A stretch of 64,000 nt of DNA from Demequina sp. (GCA_024707205.1 JANQAD010000001.1:2135979-2199978), one strand, 5' to 3'; positions 54,475 through 64,000 are shown, counted from the stretch's first letter. Notes: generated from the sequence alone by a model not told the origin. Program-made: numbers and translations.

Positions 54475-55544
54475 TACGCGTCAGCCTCCTGGCTCGTCGA
54501 GGGGGATGGGGTGCTGCCTCCCTTGAGGCGGCCCCAGTACGAGGGGCCGACGGGCTCATGGAAGTCGCTCTGCGCGATGATGTAGCCCTCGTCGTCAACC
54601 GCGATGGGCAGCTGCGGCAAGGGGCGCTTCGCGGGACCGAAGATCACCTTTGCGCCGTTGGCCACGTCGAAGGTCGACTGGTGGCACGGGCACAGCAGGT
54701 GGTGCGTCTGCTGCTCGTACAGCGCCACCGGGCAGCCGACATGGGTGCAGATCTTCGAGTACGCGATGATGCCGTCGAACGACCAGTCCTCCTTGCCCTC
54801 CTGCACGTTCAGGTCGCGGGGATCCATGCGGATCAGCAGGACGACGGCCTTGGCCTTCTCCTCGAGCTTGCCGTGCTCAAGGTCGTTGAGGCCTTCGGGG
54901 ATCACATGGAACACGGAGCCGATCGTGACGTCGGCCGCCTTGATGGGGGTGCCGTCGGGGTCGCGGGCCAGCCGCGTGCCCTTGGCCCACATCGTGTGAC
55001 GGAGCTTCGACACGTTCCAGTCGCCGCCCATGTTGCCGATCTGCGGCACGAGGATGGCGAGCGGCGCGATGGCCACCGCGGTGATGAGCGATCCCTTGAG
55101 CAGTGTGCGACGGCTCGTGGTCAGGCCAGAGTCCTCCGCGCCATCCTTGAGGTACTGGACTGCGATCTCGCGGTTCTCGTCTGAGGTGCGGAGCGCGTGG
55201 CGCTCCTCAACCATCTCGTGGTCACGCATGAGCGTGCGCGCCCAGTGAATCGCGCCGAGGCCGATGCCGAGCATCGCGAAGCACAGGCTGATGCCGAGCA
55301 GGATGTTGACGAGGCGGATGGACGCGACCTCTTCGGTCTGGTCCTGCACGAAGTACACGACGAGCGCGGCGATCGTGCCGAGGATAGAGATCCCGAAGAG
55401 CGCCGCGGTCTGGCGCTCAGCGCGCTTGGCCGCCTTGGGATCGACGTCCGCTCTGCGGGGACGGTGCGGCGGAAGCCCAGGGTTGATCCACTCGCCGTCC
55501 GCGTGCACCGCGGACTGTTCGTGCTGCTTCTCGTCGGTACTCAT
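54474..55544 (-). CDS. qcrA: Cytochrome bc1 complex Rieske iron-sulfur subunit
   Basis: The 2Fe-2S subunit of the bcc complex, 356 residues, of the long actinobacterial type with three membrane helices (ALFGISILGTIAALVVYFV, LVNILLGISLCFAMLGIGLG and SLITAVAIAPLAILV). The cluster ligands are in SKICTHVGCPVALY and HLLCPCHQSTFDV. The twin-arginine-like TSRRTLLKGSLITAV before the last helix is also characteristic. Its ATG overlaps the qcrC stop (ATGA at 55541-55544). Confidence 0.97.
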   Translation of the reverse strand: MSTDEKQHEQSAVHADGEWINPGLPPHRPRRADVDPKAAKRAERQTAALFGISILGTIAALVVYFVQDQTEEVASIRLVNILLGISLCFAMLGIGLGAIHWARTLMRDHEMVEERHALRTSDENREIAVQYLKDGAEDSGLTTSRRTLLKGSLITAVAIAPLAILVPQIGNMGGDWNVSKLRHTMWAKGTRLARDPDGTPIKAADVTIGSVFHVIPEGLNDLEHGKLEEKAKAVVLLIRMDPRDLNVQEGKEDWSFDGIIAYSKICTHVGCPVALYEQQTHHLLCPCHQSTFDVANGAKVIFGPAKRPLPQLPIAVDDEGYIIAQSDFHEPVGPSYWGRLKGGSTPSPSTSQEADA

Positions 55545-56323
55545 GAGGCGCGGGCTCCCACGTAGACGGTGCTTCCGATGATCAGGCCGAGGGCGACAAG
55601 CCAGCCCCAGAAGCCTTCGGCGACAGGGCCGATGCTCCCGAGCTTCAGGCCGCCGGGAGAGCCCTGCTTCTGGAAGTCGAGGTAGGCGATGATGTTGCGC
55701 TTGTTCTCCGGAGTGATGTTCGCGTCGTTGAACACGGGCATCGACTGCGGGCCCACAAGCATGGCCTCATAGATGTGGGTGTTGGAGGTGCTCCACAGGT
55801 TGGGTGCGAACTTGCCCTGGGTGAGCGCGCCGCCACCACCGATGGATCCGTGGCACATCGCGCAGTTGGTGCGGAAGATCTCCATGCCGACTGCGGGATC
55901 GCCGAGTGCGGGGTCCACCATGTCGGCAGTGGGGATCGCGGGGCCTTCCCCAAGGCTCGCGACGTACGCGGCGAGCTGCGAGATCTCCGTGTCGCCGAAC
56001 TGGACCGGCTTCTCCTGGACCTGCGGGCCGGACTGCTGCGCAGGCATGCGGCCCGTGCCCACTTGGAAGTCCACGGCCGCGGCGCCGACGCCGATGAGGG
56101 AGGGCGCGACGCCCTCTGTGCCCTGCGCGTCCATGCCGTGACACGTGGCGCAGTTTGCCGCGAACAGCTTCTGGCCCTCGGCGATGTCATCAGCGGACGC
56201 GGTGGACGCCTCGGCGGGGGAGCCGTTCGCGGCGAATCCGACCGCGGTGAGCAGCGCAAGGAGGATGAGAACGAGGAGGACGGGGGCCGACTTGCTGTAG
56301 CGCCGGCGAGCGAGGGCGTTCAT
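55541..56323 (-). CDS. qcrC: Cytochrome bc1 complex di-haem cytochrome c subunit
   Basis: A 260-residue di-haem cytochrome c anchored at both ends, which passes electrons from the Rieske protein directly to CtaC. Two haem motifs are present: FAANCATCHGMDAQG and FRTNCAMCHGSIGGG. The N-terminal helix is VLLVLILLALLTAVGFAA and the C-terminal helix FWGWLVALGLIIGSTVYVGA. It lies directly downstream of ctaE (10 bp gap) and overlaps qcrA. Confidence 0.97.
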   Translation of the reverse strand: MNALARRRYSKSAPVLLVLILLALLTAVGFAANGSPAEASTASADDIAEGQKLFAANCATCHGMDAQGTEGVAPSLIGVGAAAVDFQVGTGRMPAQQSGPQVQEKPVQFGDTEISQLAAYVASLGEGPAIPTADMVDPALGDPAVGMEIFRTNCAMCHGSIGGGGALTQGKFAPNLWSTSNTHIYEAMLVGPQSMPVFNDANITPENKRNIIAYLDFQKQGSPGGLKLGSIGPVAEGFWGWLVALGLIIGSTVYVGARAS

Positions 56324-56332
56324 CAGTCTCCC

Positions 56333-56963
56333 TTACTTGATCAGGTAGATCACGGTGAAGAGCGCGATCCAGACGACGTCGACGAAGTGCCAGTAGTACG
56401 ACACCACGATGGTGGTGGTGGCCTCGTGGACCCCGTACTTCTTGGCCATGAACTGGCGGCCGAGCACGAACAGCATGGCGATGAGTCCGCCGAGCACGTG
56501 GAGACCGTGGAAGCCAGTGGTGAGGTAGAACACGGAGCCGTAGGGGCTCGAGGAGATTGTCAGCCCCCTCCTGAATGAGACCCGCGTACTCGTACACCTG
56601 ACCGGCGATGAAGACAGAACCCATGATGTAGGTGAGGACCCACCACTCCTGGGCGCCCCATCCGCGGAAGTTGAAGATGGAGCCGGTGCGCTTTGCCTGG
56701 TAGCGCTCCGCCGCCCACACGCCGGCCTGCGCGGTGAACGACGACAGCACCAGGACAGTGGTGTTGGCGGCCGCGAAGGGCACGTTGAGGTGCGGCGTCC
56801 ACTTCTCCCACTCATCGGGGACCTGGGCGCGAAGCGTGAAGTACATGGCGAAGAGTCCGGCGAAGAACATCAACTCGGAGCTCAGCCACACGATCGTGCC
56901 GACGGCGACCTGGTTCGGTCGCGTGGCATGGATCGGCGAAGGGACGGCCGTTGCCTGGGACAT
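56333..56963 (-). CDS. ctaE: Cytochrome c oxidase subunit III (frameshifted near 56566)
   Basis: Subunit III of the aa3 oxidase, about 209 residues after repair. It begins [20 protein letters not shown] with helices [40 protein letters not shown] and [20 protein letters not shown]. The frame breaks after AGLIQEG. Removing one base from the C5 run at 56564-56568 restores [20 protein letters not shown], then [17 protein letters not shown] and [20 protein letters not shown]. Oxidase function needs this subunit, so a sequencing error is the likely cause. It is the first gene of the ctaE-qcrCAB operon and is divergent from the receiver-like gene. Confidence 0.93.
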
Positions 56964-57076
56964 AGGTCCCATTATTGCGTACGAGTGCCCTGGTGTGCGC
57001 CATTGTCCGACGCTCGGGCGAGCCTCTGATCTGACGTCGCCGACGCCGGTGCTTGGGGCATGCGAGAATGGCCCGC

Positions 57077-57502
57077 ATGAGCGAATTGGCGACGCATGAA
57101 ACGGCCGCTCCTGCACTCAAGGCCGCGCGGATTCTTGTCTACAGCGACGACCTCCATGTGCGCGAGAACGTCCGCTTCGCCGTCGGTGCGACCACCCACG
57201 GTCACCCCGTGGAGTGGACGGAGGCCGCGACTGACGCGGCGGTGACGTCAGCACTCGACTCCAAGACATTCGACCTCGTGATCCTCGACGGAGAGGCGGC
57301 GAAGTCGGGTGGCATGGGTATCTGCCGGCAGATGAAGGCGGAGCTGTACAACTGCCCGCCCGTGCTGCTCCTCGTCGGGCGTCCCGGCGACGCATGGCTT
57401 GCCACCTGGTCGGAGGCCGACGCTGCGGTGGCACACCCGCTCGACCCGTTCGTCGTGCGCGAGGCCGTGGACGAGTTCTTCGCGCCGACAACGGCAGCCT
57501 GA
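57077..57502 (+). CDS. Receiver-domain-like protein without output domain
   Basis: A 141-residue protein with a response-regulator-like fold. ARILVYSDDLHVRENVRFAV supplies the acidic pair, FDLVILDGEAAKSGG the candidate phospho-acceptor aspartate, and VLLLVGRPGDAW follows. The position of the conserved lysine reads VAHPLDPF, without lysine, so normal phosphorylation switching is doubtful. No DNA-binding or other output domain follows. It starts at ATG 57077 (MSELATHETAAPALKAARIL) and ends 4 bp before trpD, so it is probably in one transcript with it. Role unknown. Confidence 0.78.
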   Translation: MSELATHETAAPALKAARILVYSDDLHVRENVRFAVGATTHGHPVEWTEAATDAAVTSALDSKTFDLVILDGEAAKSGGMGICRQMKAELYNCPPVLLLVGRPGDAWLATWSEADAAVAHPLDPFVVREAVDEFFAPTTAA

Positions 57503-57506
57503 CGCC

Positions 57507-58547
57507 ATGGCGACGCTCCAGGAGCTCCTGTCGCGCCTCGTCGAGCATGACGACCTGACCGCGGAGGAGACCGCGGCGGTGATGGATCAGGTGCTCACCG
57601 ACAACGCGTCACCGGTGGTGATGGGGGCGTTCCTCGCAGCCCTGCGCGTGAAGCGTGAGACCCCTGAGGAGGTCTCCGGCCTTGCGGCCGCGATGCTCAG
57701 CCACGCCATCCGCATCGAGGTGCCGGGCCGCACGGTCGACATCGTCGGCACCGGCGGCGATGGCTTCAACACCGTGAACATCACCACGATGGCCGCGCTC
57801 GTGACCGCTGGCGCGGGCCTCACGGTCGTCAAGCACGGCAATAGGGGCGCGACGTCGCTCTCGGGCTCCGCGGACGTGCTGGCCGAGTTGGGGGTGCGCC
57901 TGGATCTTCCCCCTGAGCGGGTTGCCGAGCTGGCGACGGAGGTGGGCATCACCTTCTGTTTCGCGCAGGTGTTCCATCCCGCGATGCGGCATGCCATGCC
58001 GATCCGCAAGGAGATCGGCATCCCGACGACGCTGAACATCCTGGGGCCGTTGACCAACCCCGCGCAGCCCCAGGCGAGCGCTATCGGCTCCTCAAGTCTT
58101 CGCGTGTCGCCGGTGCTCGCCGGCGTGCTGGCGCAGCAGGGGCGCGAGGGTCTCGTGTTCCACAGCGACGATGGGCTCGATGAGCTCTCGGCGACGGCGG
58201 CGGCCTCTGTATGGGAGGTGCGAGGGGACGGCGTGACCGAGCTGCGCCTGGACCCAAGCGCGGACCTGGGCCTCGCGCGCATCACTATCGACGACATCCG
58301 CGGTGGCGACGCGGCGGCAAACGCGCAGGTGGTTCGCGAGGTTCTGGCCGGCCGCGGGGGAGCTGCGCGAGAGACCGTGCTGCTCAATGCGGCGGCCGCA
58401 ATCGTCGCGGACGGCACCCTCCAGGGCACGGCGAGCGGCACGATCGTGGAGCGCTTCGAGGCCGCACTTGAGCACGCAGCGGTGTCTGTCGAATCGGGTG
58501 CCGCGGCAGCCGCGCTCGACCGCTGGGTCGCGGCCTCCGCCGCCTGA
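57507..58547 (+). CDS. trpD: Anthranilate phosphoribosyltransferase
   Basis: Joins anthranilate to PRPP in tryptophan synthesis, 346 residues. Motifs are VDIVGTGGDGFNTVNITTMA (the PRPP-binding GTGGD), KHGNRGATSLSGSADVLAEL, the region FAQVFHPAMRHAMPIRKEIG, PTTLNILGPLTNPA and VFHSDDGLDELSATA. ATG 57507 gives the usual N-terminus (MATLQELLSRLVEHDDLTAE). No other trp gene is in the window. It follows the receiver-like gene closely. Confidence 0.96.
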   Translation: MATLQELLSRLVEHDDLTAEETAAVMDQVLTDNASPVVMGAFLAALRVKRETPEEVSGLAAAMLSHAIRIEVPGRTVDIVGTGGDGFNTVNITTMAALVTAGAGLTVVKHGNRGATSLSGSADVLAELGVRLDLPPERVAELATEVGITFCFAQVFHPAMRHAMPIRKEIGIPTTLNILGPLTNPAQPQASAIGSSSLRVSPVLAGVLAQQGREGLVFHSDDGLDELSATAAASVWEVRGDGVTELRLDPSADLGLARITIDDIRGGDAAANAQVVREVLAGRGGAARETVLLNAAAAIVADGTLQGTASGTIVERFEAALEHAAVSVESGAAAAALDRWVAASAA

Positions 58548-58602
58548 CCTCTCAGTCGAAACGTATCGAAGTCCCTGGTAACACGCGTATTTGCGTTCCG
58601 GT

Positions 58603-58631
58603 TTGACGAAAACGACTTTCGCACCTACGGT
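58603..58631 (+). promoter_or_regulatory. Promoter of the xylanase gene
   Basis: TTGACG (58603-58608) and TACGGT (58626-58631) are separated by exactly 17 nt. They lie 132 bp upstream of the ATG and immediately before two direct CGTTATCGA repeats that would cover the transcription start. Confidence 0.65.
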
Positions 58632-58640
58632 TCCCGACAT

Positions 58641-58661
58641 CGTTATCGAAATCGTTATCGA
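58641..58661. promoter_or_regulatory. Putative operator: two direct CGTTATCGA repeats
   Basis: CGTTATCGA occurs at 58641-58649 and again at 58653-58661, with a 12-bp period (just over one helical turn), about 10-30 bp downstream of the -10 element. The AT-rich repeats stand out in GC-rich DNA and are well placed for repression; a LacI-family or similar sugar-responsive regulator is likely but not identified here. Confidence 0.6.
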
Positions 58662-58762
58662 TGTGTGAATCGATCAACGCTTTAGGTGACGCAAGACCGG
58701 CGCAAGTCGCCGCGCACACTGGAGTGCGCGAGTGGCCCGCCCGTGTGCGCAAAGGAGCGTTC

Positions 58763-61700
58763 ATGTCTAGGACCAAGGCGTTGGCGGCCTTTTCGGGCCT
58801 CGTCGGAATGATCGCGGCGGTATTCGTCGCGTTGCCGTCTCAGGCGGCTCCGGCTCCGGGCTCCACCACGATCAACTTTGAGGATTCGACGCTGGGTGGG
58901 TGGCAGCAGAATGGCTCGCCGACGTTGGCGTATGTTGCTGACCCGGATGACGCTGCGAACACGGTGTTGAGTGTGTCTGGTCGCACGTCTGGCTACTTCG
59001 GCATCCAGTCTGCGGTTGGCGCGTTCCAGGAGGGCGTGGAGTACACGGTGTCCGCGAAGGTGCGCACCAGCGGCACGAGCGGTGCTGCGCACTTCACCTA
59101 CAACGAGCCTGGCGCGTCGAATGAGTACGCGTGGGTCGGCAACACGGCCACGGGCACGGCGAGTGAGTGGCAGGTCGTCACGGGCACGTTCACGCCGGGT
59201 GCGGGAGCGAGCTCAGCGAAGCTGTATATCGAGGTCGAGGGTCTGCTCGACTACCTCATCGACGACATCACGATCACGGGAAGCGTCGCCGACACCTGCG
59301 ACGCCGACTTCTCGATCAACTTTGAGGATTCGACGCTGGGTGGGTGGCAGCAGAATGGCTCGCCGACGTTGGCGTATGTTGCTGACCCGGATGACGCTGC
59401 GAACACGGTGTTGAGTGTGTCTGGTCGCACGTCTGGCTACTTCGGCATCCAGTCTGCGGTTGGCGCGTTCCAGGAGGGCGTGGAGTACACGGTGTCCGCG
59501 AAGGTGCGCACCAGCGGCACGAGCGGTGCTGCGCACTTCACCTACAACGAGCCTGGCGCGTCGAATGAGTACGCGTGGGTCGGCAACACGGCCACGGGCA
59601 CGGCGAGTGAGTGGCAGGTCGTCACGGGCACGTTCACGCCGGGTGCGGGAGCGAGCTCAGCGAAGCTGTATATCGAGGTCGAGGGTCTGCTCGACTACCT
59701 CATCGACGACATCACCGTCGCTCACCCGTGCGACGGCACCGGTGAGCCCGAGCCGTGCGTGCCGACGGCGCAGACACAGACAAGCCTCGACTTCACCGAC
59801 GAGACGCTCGGCGCATGGCAGCAGAATGGCTCGCCGACGTTGGCGTATGTTGCTGACCCGGACGACGCTGCGAACACGGTGTTGAGTGTGTCTGGTCGCA
59901 CGTCTGGCTACTTCGGCATCCAGTCTCCGGTTGGCGCGTTCCAGGAGGGCGTGGAGTACACCGTGTCCGCGAAGGTGCGCACCAGCGGCACGAGCGGTGC
60001 TGCGCACTTCACCTACAACGAGCCTGGCGCGTCGAATGAGTACGCGTGGGTCGGCAACACGGCCACGGGCACGGCGAGTGAGTGGCAGGTCGTCACGGGC
60101 ACGTTCACGCCGGGTGCGGGAGCGAGCTCAGCGAAGCTGTATATCGAGGTCGAGGGTCTGCTCGACTACCTCATCGACGACGTCACGGTCACCTACCTGG
60201 GCGGATGCGACGAGACCACGGGACCGCCTGCCGGAACCGTGTTGATCAACGCCGACTTCGAGGACGGACTGCAGGGCTGGGTCGCTCGCGAGGCGTCGGC
60301 AGGGCCGCACACCGTCGGCGTCACCACCACAGACAAGCACGGCGGAGCGCAGTCGGCGCTCGTCTCCGACCGCACCTCTCAGGGCAGCGGGCTCGGAATC
60401 AACGTCGACGGCGTGCTCGAGCCTGGAGTCCAGTACGAGCTGACCGCGTGGGCCAAGTTCGCTGGCACTCCGACCGCGAACCTCGTGTTCACCGCGCAGA
60501 CCGGCGAGTCCACGTTCACGACTCTCAAGACCTTCACGGGCTTGACGGCGGACGGATGGACGCAGCTCAACACCAAGTTCACGATCGCCTCCGGCGATAG
60601 GGCGTTCATCTACTTCGAGACGCCGTGGTCGTCTTCGGACGCGATCGGCAACACCACGCCGTTCATGCTCGACGACATCGAGATCAAGGTTCCCGATGCG
60701 GTGCAGATCCAGGACCTCACCCCCCATCAAGGACACGGTCTCGTTCCCGGTTGGTGTGGCGATCGACAGCCGCGAGACCGCGGGGCCTGGGTCGAAGTTG
60801 CTGCTCAAGCACTTCAACCAGGTGACGCCGGAGAACTTCATGAAGCCCGAGGCTTGGTACAACGCCAACGGCGAGTGGAGCCCGAACTCCGAGATCGCGT
60901 CGCTCATGGACTACGCGAAGGCCAACGACCTCCGCGTCTACGGTCACGTGCTCGTGTGGCACAGCCAGACGCCGGCCTGGTTCTTCAACAAGAGCGCGAC
61001 CGACTCAACGCCTCTGACCAACTCCGAGGCGGACAAGCAGCTGCTCCGCGAGCGGCTCGAGACTCACATCAACAACGTCGCCGACTACCTCGCCCAATGG
61101 GGCGACTACGGTGACGGCAACCCCATCCAGGCGTTCGATGTGGTCAACGAGGTGGTCAACGACGGCGCCTCGCCGGATACCGGCGGCCTGCGCAACTCGC
61201 GCTGGTACCAGGTGCTCGGCGATGAGTACATCGCGGACGCGTTCCGCTACGCGGATGCCGCGTTCAACCACGGCGACCACACCGCGGTCGGTGCAGATCG
61301 CCCGGTGAAGCTGTTCATCAACGATTACAACACCGAGCAGTCGGGCAAGCGCGCCCGCTACCTCACGCTGATCAACAACCTCATCGCGAACGACGTCCCG
61401 ATCGACGGGATGGGCCACCAGTTCCACGTGAGCCTGGCAACACCAGTCTCCGCAATGGATGAGGCACTGACCGCGGGCGAGGCCACCGGTCTGCTGCAGG
61501 CGGTCACGGAACTCGACGCTCCCACGGGAACGCCAGAATCCCAGGCCAAGTTCGTTGACCAGGGTTACTACTACCGCGACGCGTTCAACATCTTCCGGGC
61601 CCACGCTGCCGACATGTTCTCTGTGACCCTGTGGGGTCTCACGGACGGTCGTTCGTGGCGCGACTCGAGCGGCGGTCCGCTCGTGTTCGACGACGGATTC

Positions 61701-63545
61701 CAGGCGAAGCCCGCGTACTACGGCATCGCCGACGCCGGGGACCTTCCGGCGAGGATTCGCACAGCCAATTCCTTCGAAGGTGACGTCCCCGCCACCGCCG
61801 CGGGAGCAGCGTCGGGCGAGTGGAACCTGCTGCCGCTGCTTTCCGCGGGAGCCAACGCCAGCTTCCAGACGCGATGGTCGAGCGATCACCTCACCGTCTA
61901 CGTGGACGTGGACGATGCCACGGTCGACGACGCCGACGCCGTGACGGTTCAGGTGGGCTCCACGGACTTCACCCTGCCGCGCAGCGGTGGAGAACTGGGT
62001 GCGGTGGTTCCGCGCGACGGCGGCTACACGGCCGTGCTGCACGCTCCGCTGTCGAGCGCTCAGGCCGGCGACGCCATCCAGCTTGACGTGCGCGTCACCG
62101 ACGGAGACGACACCGATGGCTGGAACACGCCAGGGGCAACGGGAACGGTGACCCTCGTGGAGCCTTTGTCCCACGTGGATGTTCCAGAGGCGCCGGTGGT
62201 GCCGGTGATCGACGGGACGCTCGACGCTGCATGGAGCACGTCATCCTCGGTGCAGACCCTCAAGGAGATCTCGGGCTCGAACGGCGCCATCGGCACGTTC
62301 CACCTGCTCTGGAAGGGCCAGACGCTCTACGTCTTCGCGGAGGTCGCCGACCCCACGGTCGACACCACCGGTTCAGACCCCTGGGTCCAGGACTCCGTGG
62401 AGATCTACGTGGACGGCGGAAACGCGAAGAACGGCTCGTACCGCTATGACGACACGCAGATCCGCATCAGCGCGGACGGCGTCGTATCGTTCGGCACCGG
62501 CGACGAGGCCTTCCAGGCCAACCGACTGCAGTCGTCGGCGAAGCGCGTCACCGGCGGGTACGTGGTTGAGGCGGCGATCAGCCTCCTCGAGTACGGCGGC
62601 CTCGGCACCGTGCAGGGTCTCGACGTTCAGGTGAACGACGCCACCGGCGGCGCCCGCACCGCGATCCGCAACTGGGCCGATCCCACGGGAACCGGGTACC
62701 AGACCACGGAGCGCTGGGGTGTGGCCAGCCTGGTCGAGGGCACGCTCATCGAGCAGACGTTCGTGCCGAAGATCTCGGGCTCTGCCGTCGTGGGCAAGAC
62801 CCTGTCCGTGAGCGGTGCGCCCGCGGGCGCCGCGCTCACCTATCAGTGGCTGCGGAACGGCTCTGCGATCTCCGGCGCCCATGCGGCCACGTACAAGCTC
62901 ACGGCGGCCGACGCTGGGAAAAAGATCAGCATTCGGGTCACCTCCGTGATCGCTGGCTATGCGGACGCCACCAAGACGTCGGCGCAGACGTCGGTGGTGC
63001 TGAAGGCGTTCACCAAGACGTCAACCCCCAAGATCACGGGCACCGTCAAGGTGGGCTCCAAGCTCACGGCGACGCTCTCCGCGTGGTCGCCCAAGGCGTC
63101 GTTCAAGTACCAGTGGTACAGCAACGGCAAGGCGATCAAGGGCGCCACCAAGTCCACCTTCACGCCCACCCGCTCCCAGGCTGGGACGACGGTCACCGTC
63201 ATGGTGACGGGATCGAAGTCCGGCTACCTGGCGGTGTCGAAGATCTCGGCGGGCAAGAAGGTCCCGCTGCTCGCCCTCAAGGTGGGTCCCACGTGGCTCA
63301 ACGGCCCCACCAAGGTTGGCGGCACCCTCAAGGTCACCCCCGGCGCCTCGCGTCCGGTGGCCACGGTCAAGACCTACCAGTGGTACGCGAACGGCAAGGC
63401 GATCTCCGGCGCCACGTCGTCCACGTACAAGGTCAAGACCGCCGACAAGGGCAAGCGCATCACCGTCAAGGTGACGTATCGCGCGCAGGGCTTCGCGACG
63501 AAGGTTGTGGTGGCGGGACCAACCTTCCCAATCGCGGCGCGCTAA
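58763..63545 (+). CDS. Secreted multimodular GH10 endo-xylanase with repeated CBMs (frameshifted near 60722)
   Basis: About 1593 residues after repair. A signal peptide (about 1-28) is followed by three near-identical CBM4/9/22-like modules (about 36-172, 184-318, 345-475) and a diverged fourth (about 491-645). The GH10 domain (about 652-1000) has the acid/base glutamate in AFDVVNEVVNDG (about 796) and the nucleophile in AVTELDAP (about 916). Two CBM9-like modules then extend to about 1330. Three YQW-type Ig-like repeats (TYQWLRNGSAISGA, KYQWYSNGKAIKGA, TYQWYANGKAISGA) end the protein. One extra C in the C6 run at 60720-60725 splits the frame between DLTP and IKDTVSFPVG. ATG 58763 has AAAGGAG. 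It degrades xylan outside the cell; the terminal repeats may hold it at the cell wall. Confidence 0.93.
58871..60186 (+). repeat. Three near-identical CBM-coding repeats within the xylanase
   Basis: Copies lie at 58871-59271, 59315-59715 (444-bp period) and about 59816-60186 (offset 915 from the first). Copies 1 and 2 look identical over about 401 bp; copy 3 differs at a few bases (for example GAC for GAT in PDD, and CCG giving SPVG instead of SAVG). Linkers between copies are unrelated. Such identity at DNA level suggests recent duplication or gene conversion. Confidence 0.9.
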
Positions 63546-64000
63546 CGAGGGGTGCCACCGACGCTGGCGCGGTCCGCTTCGCGGGCCGCGACCCAGCGCC
63601 GGTGGCGCCCTGCGCCGTTGGCGGCCATCGACCACTCGCCGTCGACGAAGAGCAGTCGCGTTCCAGGGGATTCGAGCCAGCGCGACACGAGTTCCCTCTC
63701 CTCCGTGAGCACGGCTGTTGCGACGTCGAGCTTCTGGGTAAGCGCCCGGAGCCTCTCTGCCGCCTGCCACACGCCGGACTTCACGTGCTCGGATCCGACG
63801 AGCGCACCCTCGGCGAACCCCGCCACGTCCCATCCGTCGCCGAGTCTGCGCACGGCGACGATCGAGCATCGGGCAAGGGCCTCGAGGCGCTGGGCGCGCA
63901 TCGCGCCCTCGACGAATGCGCTGACCCCGTCCCGCAACTGGGCCGCGCGCTCGAAGTTCAGGCTCTCTGCGTGCTCCGCGATCGCTCTCTCCACTACCGA
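63542..64000 (-). CDS. C-terminus of a DEDD exonuclease / UvrC-like protein (5' end outside window)
   Basis: The visible 152 residues contain a UVR-type helical hairpin, ERAIAEHAESLNFERAAQLRD, then a mostly helical region (VWQAAERLRALTQKLDVATA) and LVSRWLESPGTRLLFVDGEW. This fits the C-terminal part of the actinobacterial protein that joins a DnaQ-like DEDD exonuclease to a UvrC-like GIY-YIG domain, a gene often found near trpD and ctaE. The catalytic domains lie beyond base 64000, so the assignment rests on the UVR motif and context. The stop overlaps the end of the xylanase by 4 bp. Confidence 0.7.
   Translation of the reverse strand, partial: SVVERAIAEHAESLNFERAAQLRDGVSAFVEGAMRAQRLEALARCSIVAVRRLGDGWDVAGFAEGALVGSEHVKSGVWQAAERLRALTQKLDVATAVLTEERELVSRWLESPGTRLLFVDGEWSMAANGAGRHRRWVAAREADRASVGGTPR

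Noticed and set aside
58871..60186. Regularly spaced repeats considered as a CRISPR array
   Set aside because: The units are about 400 bp, in frame and encode carbohydrate-binding modules; CRISPR repeats are about 25-40 bp with short spacers. No cas gene is present.

Overview
The window is about 70% GC, densely coded on both strands, and looks like the chromosome of a high-GC actinobacterium. The best guess is the order Micrococcales, near Cellulomonadaceae or Demequinaceae. The evidence is gene content: a qcrCAB/ctaCDEF cytochrome bcc-aa3 branch with the small actinobacterial subunit CtaF, two glutamine synthetases plus GlnE, DUF3043 and DUF4191 proteins, lpdA-sucB and lipB-lipA near each other, an actinobacterial ErpA-NadA-CtaC neighbourhood, and a secreted multimodular GH10 xylanase with C-terminal YQW-type repeats. 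The family assignment is inference; no rRNA or tRNA gene was found.

Layout. 1-8.1 kb: map (partial), a small SPOR-like gene, panB, nadE, glnA2, glnE. 8.1-10.1 kb: two paralogous membrane proteins. 10.1-12.9 kb: a GH13 alpha-glucosidase and its LacI-type regulator, with a LacI-style operator at the start of the glucosidase. 13.0-14.8 kb: an aldo/keto reductase and an NAD(P)-binding protein. 14.9-19.6 kb: a lower-GC polysaccharide cluster (CapD-like dehydratase, epimerase, GT2 and GT4 glycosyltransferases) that looks acquired. 19.7-26.7 kb: regulators and transporters (MmyB-like regulator, FocA/NirC channel, two DHA2-type MFS exporters each divergent from a TetR regulator, a ZIP-type transporter). 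27-30 kb: adenylylatable glnA with a GlnR-like box, RDD protein, HAD phosphatase, DUF4191. 30.4-39.7 kb: lipoate and 2-oxoacid dehydrogenase genes (lipA, lipB, sucB, lpdA) with an MMPL exporter, a kinase-like protein and a TIGR01777 epimerase between them. 39.8-48.8 kb: pepA, pyrD, an aldo/keto reductase, DUF3043, nadA, glycerate kinase-like, erpA, tusA-like and a class V aminotransferase. 48.8-57 kb: ctaCDF converging on sodA and on the ctaE-qcrC-qcrA-qcrB operon. 57-64 kb: receiver-like protein, trpD, the xylanase, and the C-terminus of a DEDD/UvrC-like exonuclease.

The window joins nitrogen assimilation (GlnA, GlnA2, GlnE), cofactor synthesis (pantothenate, NAD by both NadA and NadE, lipoate), the aerobic respiratory chain and polysaccharide use or synthesis. 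Two observations stand out. First, a 10-bp non-palindromic word, GCCCGACGCT / AGCGTCGGGC, occurs at least 25 times on both strands where less than one copy is expected. It is concentrated between genes but also sits in different frames inside genes, in the manner of DNA-uptake-type words. Second, there is a family of about 55-bp intergenic hairpins sharing CGGTACA-type arms, plus several unrelated long hairpins.

Sequence quality matters. At least a dozen genes, including normally essential ones (nadE, glnE) and ctaE, are split by single-base indels, mostly in homopolymers. I treat these as probable sequencing errors and annotate each gene across its frameshift.
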